The notes under the pieces are model-generated. The model searched no databases. It saw nothing but the letters and a program-made list of their open reading frames with translations, and had not been told where the DNA came from. The translations under genes and the position numbers were made by a program. From NCBI GenBank assembly GCA_015501055.1, contig JADNYV010000065.1, forward strand, positions 62,001 to 126,000: a stretch of 64,000 bases of DNA. The letters run 5' to 3'. This document shows, one piece after another, positions 21,472-33,917 of this stretch (positions within the stretch are counted from its first letter, which is position 1; each line of letters opens with the position of its first letter). The DNA comes from Mucidula mucida (Eukaryota; Basidiomycota; Agaricomycetes; Agaricales; Physalacriaceae).

Positions 21472-22326
21472 TCAGCTAGCGTCAGGAGGAAGGAGCGCAA
21501 TGTTCATCGCGGCAACATCCCTCACACACTCGGAATACGATACCCTTGTGGCATTCGGTATTTGTCCCCCCTGCGCATTGATCGCATAGGTCTGCGCTGT
21601 GGGATATTGCTGATTGACGCCATAGACTTTGCTACACCACCTTTCCCTGTGTAAAAGCTGCATAATGAGTAATTCATCAACGCCTGTGCGAGAAGACGAG
21701 ACGAGGACTAACCCAAGCTATAAAGATTCTCGGCGTGAACAGAGTAATCGCTTCTTCCAAAGGAATGGTCAGACTATGGACCATCGCGCGGTCGAGTCGC
21801 GGGCCCGCTTCGAAATGGAGTAAAGCGTAAGAAGTCACTTCGTTAGGGTACTCGTCCGCCCATGAGCTGCAGGGGCCTCATTCAGTACAACCTGGTAGTT
21901 TAGAGGTATCGGAATGCTCACATCATTTTCAAGTCGGCGACGAGCATCGCAGACGCGATACCGTACTTGTGCGCCGCGCACCCGACGGCTTCTACTACTT
22001 CCATCTCGAGGTCCTGCAGATCTGGGAGCGGCGGGTACGGGTATAGATGCGCGAAGAGGATTTCGAGGATGCCAGACGGTTCGGAAAACGTTGCTGGGTC
22101 AGAGGAGGAGAGCGTGAGGTTGTCCCCGATAGGAAACACGGTTGTGTGCGTCCGGATGTTGACGCTGTGCAGCCGGAAGAGGACGTTGTCGGAGGAGAGG
22201 ATGAGGATGTCGGCGTCTGGAGCGGAGACTAGAGTATGGATGGCGAGTCAGTTCAGAGAGACCGGACAGTAGTGAAGTACTTTGGGACGCACATTTGGGA
22301 TGCGTCGTGGGATGTGAGGCGGACAT
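21472..22326 (-). CDS. BTB/POZ domain protein
   Basis: Exons 22326-22293, 22228-21922, 21866-21713 and 21657-21472 join in frame to 226 residues. The BTB core reads APDADILILSSDNVLFRLH (strand and helix of the dimer fold), then LEILFAHLYP and VVEAVGCAAHKYGI, as in the large Agaricomycete BTB family. The second half (SWADEYPNEVTSYALLHF) is the usual helical extension. BTB proteins dimerise and some recruit Cul3; no partner domain is visible. It is the intact sister of the pseudogene at 18567-19330, in the same orientation. Confidence 0.75.
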
Positions 22327-22874
22327 GATCTCGACGAGTGATGGTAAGAAGACAAGCAGCGATGACTAGGACCTACTTTTACGTGAACTGTATAGGGGCG
22401 CGATCGATATCACGTGCTCGGGATGGCGCGACGCGTCTTTCTTTTCAACTGCCGATGACATCGATAAGCCGCTCTTTTCCGTCCTCTCGGTACTCAATCA
22501 ATATCGACTGCACAAATGAATAGCTCGACATGCCTCCTCGGCCTCCATTGCTTCTCTCCGTGTCCACATTGATCAGCTGCGCACACTCTCATAGTCATCG
22601 TATGCCAAAGAAGCACGGAATTGACGTTAGAGATCAAACGCCGCTCTATTCCCTTTGTCTCGTATTGATGATATCAGACTTGAATGCAGAGACTGACTCG
22701 TTGGTTTGTATAGCTGCGCGATGGAAGGTGATCTCTTTACTCTTCCCCGCTGCCCCCAGGGTTTAAAAGGCGGCAGTGACCTCGGGGAAAGGCAACAACA
22801 ACTCACGCAGCACTACCAGTCCATCGACGACCCAGCCTCTTTCTTCACCACTTGATTTTACTCCAGTACCTACA

Positions 22875-23666
22875 ATGAACCGAGCCCAGCAGTACTTCGA
22901 TCAGCTATTCAACCTCCCCGAGACTCGGCGTTACGCTGTACAATTGGCGGCAGAAATGCTTTCCAGACACACGTTCGGACCCAAGAAAGAGCGTGTGCCC
23001 GTCCAGGGTTTGCCCGCGGAAGCATACTACTCCTGCGAGCTCGCCGTCAAGGAAAGCCGTGGGGTCACCGCCCCAAATAATGCGGGATCAGCCGAGTCAT
23101 TCGAAGTAATGGTCCATCTACGTGGCAGAGTCTCTGTACCCGACCAGACCCAGCCTGGCAGCCAAGTGTTTGCCCAATGTGGCTCAGTCGACAGCTCTCT
23201 TGGGATCCTGTACCTAACGACAAGGCGGCGAGCCGCTGTGCATCTCGCACAGTACAACACTACCCGCGAGATCGCCGATGCTTTGTGTCCTATCCTCACG
23301 TGGGACGCGGGACCAGACAGCGCCATCACGTATGACTGCATTGTCCATGAGACGGCCGATCGTTTTAACAGGCAGCATTACACCCTTGTCAAGCGAGTAG
23401 GGCGCCATCAGTCCCAAGTGGGGCCAGACGTCTACAAGAGACAAGACTGGGTGTGTGTAGACTGTCACACAAGACCATGTGCGACCCACCTTATGTGGAG
23501 GAGTACAGATCACACCTGGGCAAACATTTACTTGAATTGCTGCGAAAACGGGGTCTGCGAGTCCTGTAAGGCCGCAGGAGGGTGTCGCCATACTGAGGCG
23601 ACGCATCTCCAGCTATCAAACCAGCACCAGACACCGTCTGGTTACTACCGACAGACTAGGTACTAA
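22875..23666 (+). CDS. Orphan protein with a cysteine-rich C-terminus
   Basis: This intronless frame encodes 263 residues from the ATG at 22875, which has A at -3. A TTTAAAA element at about 22761-22767 fits a TATA box roughly 110 bp upstream. The frame stays open 99 bp further upstream but without an ATG. The C-terminal 90 residues hold WVCVDCHTRPC, NCCENGVCESCK and CRHTEATH, a pattern that could bind two zinc ions, as in treble-clef or RING-like folds, although spacing fits none exactly. The function is unknown. Confidence 0.6.
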   Translation: MNRAQQYFDQLFNLPETRRYAVQLAAEMLSRHTFGPKKERVPVQGLPAEAYYSCELAVKESRGVTAPNNAGSAESFEVMVHLRGRVSVPDQTQPGSQVFAQCGSVDSSLGILYLTTRRRAAVHLAQYNTTREIADALCPILTWDAGPDSAITYDCIVHETADRFNRQHYTLVKRVGRHQSQVGPDVYKRQDWVCVDCHTRPCATHLMWRSTDHTWANIYLNCCENGVCESCKAAGGCRHTEATHLQLSNQHQTPSGYYRQTRY

Positions 23667-24003
23667 GTAGGGTACTTCTAGCAGTGGTCCGAGTTTCCTT
23701 TCGCTTAGAGACTTACACGTAGTATTGTATACTAGCTATAATCCAATGGTTTTCCATCTAATATAGACTGGCAGACATAAGGGCATAAGCTTCGATAGTA
23801 CGAGACAAAGCCTGCCTCGTAGCGCAGCGCACTCGATCGAGTTCCCACTCGTCAGAACGTAATACTGCCATATCCAGACGACAATAGCGTCGTACAATAT
23901 GGCCGCGTGAGTCCAGTAACAGTGTGCTTCTGCGAACGACGATTACGCTCTTCGAAGATATCTCACATAGCCGCGATAAGCCTTTCCTTTACAAAGATTG
24001 CCC

Positions 24004-24160
24004 ACCATTGGCTGCGATGTGGACAACACAATGGCACTCTCTTGCACCCTCGCTGCTCACGCATTACCACATTCGGATGTCCACGAATCAATGGTCCAAC
24101 ATCTTTTGTTCTCCGAAATATAGTAGTCACGTAGCCACACCACCTGTCCCGGTATAAAGA
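24004..24160 (+). promoter_or_regulatory. Promoter module with TATA box (family copy 3)
   Basis: GATGTGGACAACACAATGG, CACATTCGGATGTCCACGAA and a TATAAA at 24153-24158 follow the order of the modules at 4280 and 10440. It precedes the diverged family member at 24251. The 330 bp before it (23667-24003) hold nothing supportable. Confidence 0.5.
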
Positions 24161-24250
24161 GGCGGCCCAATAATTCTGGTTTCTCCACTTCGACCCACCA
24201 TCACGACTTGACTCACGCTAGCCGCTGAAAACAGTTCTACAATCACTAAC

Positions 24251-24824
24251 ATGTCTTCATTCTCTCAGCCGTAAGCCCCTCCTATCTAACCTTTCTCTCG
24301 TACTCAACGATTTCTCCAGTCACACTGCGCAAACACCTATCCCTTCTCCTCATGTCGTCCCTGTCGCGCCACCTCGGGGAGAAGACGGGCCAATCTGGTA
24401 TGTTGCCTGTCTATATACCGCATCCCCAGGCTGATCCGCTCACTGTAGATCAACGAACCGCACAGACGCCCGTAGTAGGGGTGGCGTTACCTTATCCCCC
24501 CGAATTAACATCCACTACCACCCCCGCTACTCCGCCTACTTGGCTTCCGTCACGCGTCCATGGGGCCAGAAACTGGATCTGGATGGACGTAAGCAATGGC
24601 TAGAAGACGACTGGGCCGTGGCCGATTTTGAGGATCCCACCCGAGCTGGATGCGGGAATAGTATAAAGCTGTCGGGCCCGTATACGCGTACCCAGTGGGT
24701 TAGTCATCGATGTGTTTGCCCGATGGTTATGGGGATGTGGATGATGAAGGAGGGATTTATAACTAGCGATGATGATAGACGTCGTGTCCTTTCGTACTTG
24801 AACTACACTGTAGACTACGTTTGA
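24251..24824 (+). pseudogene. Diverged copy 4 of the small zinc-finger-like gene
   Basis: The last exon encodes HPRYSAYLASVTRP, DDWAVADF, QWVSHRCVC and MWMMKEGF, aligning with HPRFADYIESLPRP, SDWTVAEI, PWVRHRQRC and KWMVKEGF of member 1. A short first exon (MSSFSQP) and a second exon can be placed by homology, but the exon 2-3 junction at 24397/24450 creates TGA with every acceptor I tried. The first zinc-ligand Cys is also lost (R-A-G-C for R-C-I-G-C). It is probably a pseudogene, or else has lost the metal site and uses splice sites I missed. Confidence 0.5.
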
Positions 24825-24969
24825 GCTCACATTGGACAACATTCTTCTGGTTCTGTGGCTTTTTATATCCTCAATATATTCCTTCCGGATTCTGGTCAAT
24901 GACAGTGCCAAGGGTATGACTTTGCGGAGTGACTTTGCGTATGGATCGGCCACGGTGACGCGTTCGCAC

Positions 24970-25400
24970 GTGTTCCGATGAGTATATACAACTATCACCA
25001 CTTTCGTACTCACTCACAGCGCGCACACTCACACTGGCCTGTAGTCCTGCTGACACATGAAAAATTACCAAATTGGACAGCATTCATCCCCCACGCGCCC
25101 CTCATCCCGCCCCACCCGAAACATATACACCACCCCCCAACCCCCCCCCCACACCCTCCTACCTCACACTAGGCCCGGCCAAGTGTGGGCGCGCGGCGCG
25201 GCGGGAGTCACCATCTCACCCTAACCTACCTTACCCTAACCGGCGCCATACAACACACAGGATATCTATTACCATTTTTGGCATTTCCTGTGCGTGGTAG
25301 TGCACCCGGGTGTGAGTGTGCACGGTCCGACTCGGTGCGAAACTGGTGATAGATGTAAACACTCTGTTCCGATCGTTGATCAAATACTTTGCCTTCTGCC
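24970..25400. repeat. Inverted-repeat element, about 430 bp
   Basis: The left arm 24970-25078 matches the complement of 25285-25400 at roughly 70 percent by eye; shared blocks are CTATCACCA, TTTCG and GCACACTCACAC. The spacer contains a C-rich tract with a C10 run (25129-25155), a GC-rich patch and two CCCTAACC units (25217-25241). The size and terminal inversion fit a decayed MITE, but no target-site duplication was identified. Confidence 0.5.
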
Positions 25401-27460
25401 CCCATGCAAGTTTTCGTCTCTGTTCCGCTTGACCCAAAGAACGAAGGGCACCGGGTGCTATCGCTCAAGTTAGCCCTCCCAAACCCCTAGAGTTCTTCTA
25501 TCGCCGTTTGCCTTCGCTAGGCTTGCCAGGGTTTCTCGGTTTGCTCATCGCCACTCCTCATCTTGTGAATAAGTCCCGGTAGCAGTGTCATCGAGACATT
25601 GATAGGCACGTCATGGTAGCCGCACCATCGGTTGCAATAGCTCGACATCTATCGTAAGTTCTCCTTAATTTATCAACGTCTTACTAGCTGGGTAACCTTC
25701 CGTCTTTGCCCTTAAGGTAAGGTCCCGTCTGTGATTAGCCACTTCATCAGCCAAGATCTGCCAAGATACGCAGCTGCGACCGTATTCATTCTCGCCGGAA
25801 TCTCGCTACCTGCGCTCCCTCGGCCTCCACTCCAAGGGAAACCTGTTATGAACTAATCAAGAGCGGGAAAGAGGCACTGTTGATAGGTACGCGAGTCAAA
25901 TCAGAAGGAGTGCGCGACACGTAAGGAATCGGGCACAACAGATCCTCATCGACCTCATGATCGTGGCGTGCGTAGTAGGTGATGTGCGAGGGGACAAACA
26001 CCTCGACTTATCTGACGACCTGGAGACGATGATTTGGGACGATGGTGCTGACGAGACGACGGCAGTGACGGCGTTCACTGACTTCAAGGTGCACTTTTCT
26101 TCCTCCTTTTCTTGTTTCTCACACTTACCATACTCAATCGCCGTTGAGGTACATTGAATTCCGTTTAGACTTAAGATTCAGAACATCAAACCAATTAACA
26201 CGCCGTTCCGCTCTCGATCTGGTAACGTCACCCATATGGTATGTACCTCGTAGCCCGGTCACTATCATTGAACACTCATAATCAATCACCGCAAGCTACC
26301 AGCGCCGTAGTGCACCAGCTGTTGAGGTGAAATGGGAACTTAGATCGGTTACTGTACCGCATTCTGTCTGCACACCTCAGTTTGCGAAAGCCGAGAGTTT
26401 ATCGGCCTAGCATGCGTGATAGCCCTCACCTTTACATGAAACCCCCGGTCGGTGACGCGGCTACGTTCATCATATCAAGATCACGCTCCGAGCTATTGCC
26501 CGTCGTCATCGACTCACGTATGGTACCTTCTTTGCTACCACCAAGATGTGATGATTCGCACAGCCTTGCAGCCACGCCCACGTTTGGTGCGTAGGGTGCG
26601 TATTTCTCGTCTCTCGTCTTCGCGAACTGACGCTAGTCAAATTACTGGGATGTCAGCGAATATTGACTCCCGCGACTGGATTCTTGGCTTCCTAAACACT
26701 TGCTGACGCTGCTCTGGTTATCACTCCACTCCGATGTATAAGCTGATGTCTCGCAGGCTTCTCCAGCATGCCGGTGATGAAATGAGAGGCCGTCATGCTG
26801 CTACTATTTCCCCAGTCGAGTTTCTTGCCGTAGAGGAATATCATTTCCCGTTGGTGGATCATCTTCTCAAGCTTCGATTATCGACGAATGGGGGCGAGAA
26901 AGCTGCCTTAATTGTTGGTGCTTTGGCGACCATGATCATGGTTAGTTGCCTGCTGATGATGTATCCACAGGCATAATGCACAATATTAGCAAAAAAAATC
27001 CTGTGGCTACTTTTGCAAGAGGCTTTAGCAGACGCAGCTATGTACCACAGTGTGCGCACATGTTGACTCGTTTGGGCTGCATGTACACAGTTGTAAGCGC
27101 GTGGGATTCCCGCCCGTGAATGTTGGATGCGCTAACAGAGTATTTTTAGACTGGCACCACTGATGACATGCACAGGACGCGTTACCGTATGCGGTCTTTC
27201 AGATATGGTTGTCTCCGCAAGAGCTTCGAGCTATAGTACGATCATGTTCACGCGTCGATTGCATCTTGAAATGTTCCACCATTCGGTCTGTTGGCATGTG
27301 CTCTCCCATAATATCACGCTCTGGTCTATTCTTCAATAGCAAAACGTCGTACGGAACGCTCCTCTCGGTACATCCGCAATCCGTCAGATGCGGAAGCTAC
27401 CAACAGCCAAGGCTAAGCGCGTGTTCTCGTCGGTACCATCAAGCCCGAGAAGTTCATGCC
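25401..27460. other. Mostly empty; one possible exon near 25880-26087
   Basis: The plus strand 25898-26087 is open and could encode a helical segment (RRSARHVRNRAQQILIDL .. DLSDDLETMIWDDG) ending at a GTGCAC donor. I cannot place a start or a following exon. The remainder shows only scattered short frames. Confidence 0.25.
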
Positions 27461-27461
27461 T

Positions 27462-27468
27462 TATAAAA
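27462..27468 (+). promoter_or_regulatory. TATA box of the F-box gene at 27626
   Basis: TATAAAA lies 158 bp before the ATG. A likely 5'UTR intron (GTAAGT at about 27537 to TATATAG at about 27591) explains the distance. Confidence 0.6.
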
Positions 27469-27625
27469 GGGCTCAATAGCTACCAGTGGTACTCGACGGC
27501 GCCTACTTGAATCATTCGGGCTGATGTCGAGTCTGGGTAAGTTCCCAATTCTTGTATATGGTTCAGCTCTCTAACGTCTGGCGATATATAGGATCGGGGT
27601 ACACGCTCATCTCATAGTTCTCGAG

Positions 27626-29059
27626 ATGGACGTACCATTCATGAAGCTTTCCGTCGAGCTTCAACTCATCATATTCCAATTATGTGTCGACAAATCACCC
27701 ATGACGTTAGGAATGCCCATCGAACGCTGGCCAGCGTACAAATCCCCAGTCCCGTATAGCGAGCTCTCTCCCATGCTCCTGATGCGCGTCTGTTCTTACT
27801 GGAGGAGGCTTGCTCTTAGCGATTCCTCTCTCTGGACGTACATTCGAGTATTCGTTGATGAGAATCGGGCGGAGGTATTCCCCCCTACTCGCTGTCTAGG
27901 CCTATATCTCCAGATGTCGGCGGACAGACCAATCCACATTTCCTTCACACAAATCGGCCAGTGCTTTTCGCGGCCACGCGCCCTTCCAATCCTTCATCAA
28001 CTATTCGCGCACTCTCAGCGTTGGGAGGCAGTCGACTTCCGCCTGTCATCTCTTCCTGATTTCGACACACTCATTTCTTCTCGATCAGTCAGCATGCTCT
28101 CGCTGAAGTACTTGGTATATACGCCCTTCGATCAAAGCAACGCGCCAGTCCAACATGACAATCGCTTGCAAGAGCTTCACCGCGCCAGAGCATTTCACTG
28201 CGGTCTCTTTCCAAATTTACAAGGCGTCAGGTATTTCAGTCTAGCGCCGTACTGTCCGTCCTGGATGTACTCTGTACAGTCAACCTCCCTTCATCACCTC
28301 CAGCTTCAGACTCCGTTGCCGGTGATGGATGCACTTCTCCTCCTCAGCCACTGTCCCAGCGTGACCACGTTGCTTTTGAACGTCTATGACGGAGATGGCG
28401 TCGAACTTTCGATCCGGCACGCATCCATGCCCAATTTGCAAACAATATCGCTTTATTCTGCACTCTATTCCACAGAAGGCGTCTCACTCCTGTTGAACTC
28501 CATCACCGCCCCCGTCCTCGCAGAAATTGACCTTCGCATCGACAACGGAACTCGCGGAACCGTAGGAGGTAGGATGCCTTGTCCAGTCAGTACAGCTCTC
28601 ATTCACATGCTGGAGAGATCGTACTGCCAGGCGAGCGTTACGAGCCTATCTTTGTATGATCTAGCGGTGCCCGAAAACGACGCTCAATTCGTGGCCATCC
28701 TACATCGCCTCCCTTCTCTACGAGAACTCGTCATCGCGATTCATTCCGCACCAGAACTTCCCTGTATCACCGACGGCGTGCTGAGAGCGTTGACCATCGA
28801 AGATGCCTCTGCACCTCTGTGCCCCTTCATAGGATTCTTCGGATTCTATTATCATGCTTTGGCGAGTAGTGACGGCGCCCTGGGAGACATGCTCCGGTCG
28901 CGTTATACCCAGAATGATCTTCACCTTCAAGTCGCTTACTTTACGTCGTACCAGGCGCTTGGGAGGGCAGACATGGCTGCTGGAGATGATATGGTCGCGA
29001 GAGGTCTTGACTTCCAATTTCTTTGCTTACAGACATCGAACGAAGCTTTTCCTTCGTAG
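27626..29059 (+). CDS. F-box protein (leucine-rich, intronless)
   Basis: A single open frame of 477 residues begins MDVPFMKLSVELQLIIFQLC, an F-box-like start, followed by LMRVCSYWRRLALSDSSLW, the usual second half of fungal F-boxes. The remaining 400 residues are irregular leucine-rich repeats of the form L-x2-L-x-L (LHHLQLQTPLPVM, LQTISLY, LAEIDLRID). F-box proteins link substrates to Skp1-cullin ubiquitin ligases; the substrate is unknown. It is not closely related to the coiled-coil F-box family in this window and lacks the N-terminal coiled coil. All parts are intact. Confidence 0.8.
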   Translation: MDVPFMKLSVELQLIIFQLCVDKSPMTLGMPIERWPAYKSPVPYSELSPMLLMRVCSYWRRLALSDSSLWTYIRVFVDENRAEVFPPTRCLGLYLQMSADRPIHISFTQIGQCFSRPRALPILHQLFAHSQRWEAVDFRLSSLPDFDTLISSRSVSMLSLKYLVYTPFDQSNAPVQHDNRLQELHRARAFHCGLFPNLQGVRYFSLAPYCPSWMYSVQSTSLHHLQLQTPLPVMDALLLLSHCPSVTTLLLNVYDGDGVELSIRHASMPNLQTISLYSALYSTEGVSLLLNSITAPVLAEIDLRIDNGTRGTVGGRMPCPVSTALIHMLERSYCQASVTSLSLYDLAVPENDAQFVAILHRLPSLRELVIAIHSAPELPCITDGVLRALTIEDASAPLCPFIGFFGFYYHALASSDGALGDMLRSRYTQNDLHLQVAYFTSYQALGRADMAAGDDMVARGLDFQFLCLQTSNEAFPS

Positions 29060-29156
29060 TAGATTGTTCCCAGAAAACCCTGAAAATACAACTGAACCAT
29101 GTATTACTCTGAGCCGCATTCCATGCTAATACAAATCTAACAGGAATTCGTGTGAC

Positions 29157-30534
29157 CTAGACCACCGAACGCCAGCCCTCCCCATATTCACTTTCATGGG
29201 GCATCGTTCCATGATACGAATCCAGGGCTAGCGTTTCCACAGCATGTGTAGACCGCGTCTTATCGATGCCGGTGAATCGGGTTGAGGTGGATATCTCTGC
29301 GCTCGCCCTGAACTGGGACATATATATGGTGTCATCGTGCACGGATTGTTGAAGTTTAACCAGAATGATGATCAAGGTCGGGTATAGACCCTGCGCCACG
29401 GTTTTAATCAAAGGTTCAAACAATGAAGTGGGACAAAAAACGTACAGATATTTGGTCACCCATCGTACTTACTACGAGGTAGAGGTAGAACACTCCACCA
29501 GTCGCCCGGGGAATGTCGAAGAAATCGAGCAATTGAGTTAGCTACAGGTCGAGTCAGTTCTAAGTTCAAGAGATGAGGATCATCTTACCCAGAAGAGACA
29601 GTAAACGAATCCGGATTCTACGAGAAGAATGAGGATTTTCTCGCCTTTGGATCGCGTCCCGCTACGACCTATGCCCGTCCTCAGCAATTGCCGATGTTCC
29701 CTAGCTGCAAGTCAGTAAAAACGTATCGGAAAAGCCTATGCAGGACACACCAAGCCTTGGCAGCAATGAGCGCTGTCGCAGCGATGTTTGTGAGAAGGGA
29801 TATAGCCCACGATATGGGTTCTGCCCAGCGACAAGTCCGCGAGCCCGATGGAATGGTGCTCTTCGATTCGTAGCTGTCATCGACGAGGCAATTGATGTCG
29901 ATGATGGCGAATACTATTCGAACGTTAACGATGGCGACACGTAACACAAGGGGACGCACCAAGGGAAACCAAGAGCAAAACCACTGGGACAATCATGATT
30001 TTCCGTATTCGGTCTCCGGTCCATAGCACCCATGCGCGCCATATAACTACAGAGTCCCCAACAATCATCTGGACCGCAGAGGAATAAGAAGTCGATACAA
30101 AGTGTCAAGAAGATAACGCGCACATTGAACATGAAAAGAGCCTCCATGGACGTTCCGAATGACGTTATAAATGTGTTTGAATAGGCTATGCGATCCTCGA
30201 GCGGAATATTCTTGTTTATAAGCATCCGATGTTTCTGTCTGATAAACAGCACCGAAATATCCATCGCCCATAGTGCAGTCGAGGACGTAAAGAGAAGTAA
30301 AGTGGTGGCGAGCATGATGGTACCACCAATTGTCCGAACGCCCTTGTTTCTACGAGCAAGAATGAGAGACACGTAGAAAGCCAGCACGGAGACGTACAAT
30401 TGGATATACATGGCAACACAGAACAGCGTCAAGTACGCTGCCCACCATATCGTCTCGCATACTACACCGACGACGTCCTCCATGATATACTCGCCCATGA
30501 GGGTGAGTACCGCCTCGTCCTGAGCGTCGAGCAT
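29157..30534 (-). CDS. Seven-helix membrane protein (Agaricomycete family)
   Basis: Six exons (30534-30124, 30068-29960, 29913-29751, 29700-29589, 29541-29473, 29390-29157) join in frame to 365 residues. Hydrophobic helices are evident in each exon: AAYLTLFCVAMYIQLYVSVL, TTLLLFTSSTALW, then VGDSVVIWRAWVLW, IMIVPVVLLLVSLV, ISLLTNIAATALIA, ILILLVESGFVYCLFWL and YPTLIIILVKL. The motif DSVVIWRAW after helix three and the intracellular C-tail are typical of a large basidiomycete receptor-like family. Ligand and signalling partner are unknown. A plain plasma-membrane protein of the same topology is the alternative. Confidence 0.8.
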
Positions 30535-31334
30535 GTGCTGTGGTGGTAGTCGCTGGTAGAGGGCGGTTTGAACATGACAGTTATCGGGAAAAACGGTGAG
30601 TTCCGATATAAATTGCAATTACCTGTCGTGCAGGTTATGATGGCCGTCGGCACTCGACGCCCAACCGCTCAACAATGTGGTTTGGTTGGCGCTTTAAAGG
30701 CCCATCCGTTGCCCTCGTCACGCAGTGCGATGGTTCCAGCAAGACAGCGATACCAACAAGCGTCTTAGCATTCGCGAATCCGCACATCGCACGTTCAGGA
30801 TAAGAATCAAGTCGCAAACCTGACAGATCTGTCAATGATCGTGCCTGCCGCAATCAAGCCGGATTGGCGCGCCTGCTCCAGTGATCTTGTGAATGGCGAG
30901 GCGGTTGCCGGTATTGATTTTTGAAAGATCGCTCATCATGCAGGCTTCTCGCGGCGCGCGCCTGAAAGCTCCGAGTGCAAGACTTGTATCTCGCACTGAT
31001 TGCGCTACCTTCGCCTCTCCCTGACATGTGTGAAGTATAAATTGATTAGGAGAAGAAGGAAGTACTACTTCGTTCAAACTCAGAGAGGAGACCTGAACCC
31101 AAAGACAGACATATGAAACTCAGCCCCGGTCAATGGTCAAGGGAACGCAAGGAACCGAGATTGCATGGTATCCCTAGCAGGTCTGAGGGAAGCACAGGCC
31201 GTAGAATTGTCGCTTACAACCTTAGGGTAAGATGTCGCGTCGATAAAAAAGGACGTTGTTTGAAGAAGGACGTTGTTTACAGAGATGCGCGAATTTCATG
31301 AATTTGATCGTAAGTATTGGCATAATGATACCCG
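30535..31334. other. Intergenic, nothing supportable
   Basis: No coherent gene was found between the membrane protein and the PARG-like gene. Plus-strand frames here do not splice into anything recognisable. Confidence 0.4.
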
Positions 31335-32213
31335 CTATCGACGCTTCATACCCTTATTGTAGACTTTCGTGAACTCTTCCACTGTAGGTCGACCTAGGAT
31401 GGCAAAAATAACATGGTCAAATGACCTGCTGAACCGCCCCCCACGCCCAAGAAGCTCAACCCAGATATTCGCCACCATTTCGATCTCGCATCCGAATGCC
31501 CCGGTTCCGAAGCTCCCTAGCACAATATCCTTTACACCTCTGTTCTCGAACAGGAACAGAATGCGCCCCATTCGTTCCCGCATCGCGTCCTCTATCCTCT
31601 TGTTCAAGACCTCTTTTGGTACCTTGACGTAGGCTCTAGCAGCAAAAGCATTGACAGCCGCGCAAGTCAGCACATCCACGGGAAACGGCTTCATCCACCC
31701 GCCATCGTGCGTCCTAAAAACCTCCACTCCTGGTGAATAAATCATCGCCGCAGACGAAAACCCTCCATCCGAGCGATATGTCTTCTCATGCTCTTCATAA
31801 TATCGCTTCGTCTCTTCGGTCTGCAGCGTCGCATAAAGCGTCGACGATCGTGCGATAGATTCTTCCTGTGCTCTGGACCCAGTAAGAAACCCGCCCCCAG
31901 GATGAACCGCGTTCGCAAAGTTCAGAATGCCAATAGGGCGAGAGCCGTTGCATTCGGTATACATCTGATGCGCTGCATCGAGGGTGGATATCTCTTTGAT
32001 ATACATATAGGGAGCCCATGGGTTTGTTTTCCATGAGGACAAGGAGGACTCGACGGGATGATACGCCGCTAGCTGAGTAGCACGCGCCAAACCAGGTGTG
32101 AGGTCATGGACGGCACCTGAGGGTAGAGTGAACGCGCCAGACTCGATGGCTTTCAGTGTATCTTGCGCGATTTCCTTGAGTTCGTTGTATTCCTTGTACG
32201 GTTTCTTCGACAT
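31335..32213 (-). CDS. Bacterial-type poly(ADP-ribose) glycohydrolase-like macrodomain protein
   Basis: One exon encodes 292 residues from the ATG at 32213; the frame continues upstream without another ATG. The PARG signature GGG-x7-QEE is present at residues 106-118 (GGGFLTGSRAQEES), with the preceding ILNFANAVHPGG strand that binds the ribose and a later GSFGTGAFGC loop. This is the TIGR02452/microbial PARG family, which removes ADP-ribose from proteins. The catalytic Glu pair is intact. It probably acts in cytosol or nucleus, since no signal is seen. It shares a divergent 360-bp promoter region with the flavoenzyme at 32574. Confidence 0.85.
   Translation of the reverse strand: MSKKPYKEYNELKEIAQDTLKAIESGAFTLPSGAVHDLTPGLARATQLAAYHPVESSLSSWKTNPWAPYMYIKEISTLDAAHQMYTECNGSRPIGILNFANAVHPGGGFLTGSRAQEESIARSSTLYATLQTEETKRYYEEHEKTYRSDGGFSSAAMIYSPGVEVFRTHDGGWMKPFPVDVLTCAAVNAFAARAYVKVPKEVLNKRIEDAMRERMGRILFLFENRGVKDIVLGSFGTGAFGCEIEMVANIWVELLGRGGRFSRSFDHVIFAILGRPTVEEFTKVYNKGMKRR

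Positions 32214-33917
<1,704 letters not shown>

Noticed and set aside
25217..25241. CCCTAACC units as a true telomere
   Set aside because: Only two imperfect units exist in the middle of the window, with genes on both sides; at most an interstitial trace.
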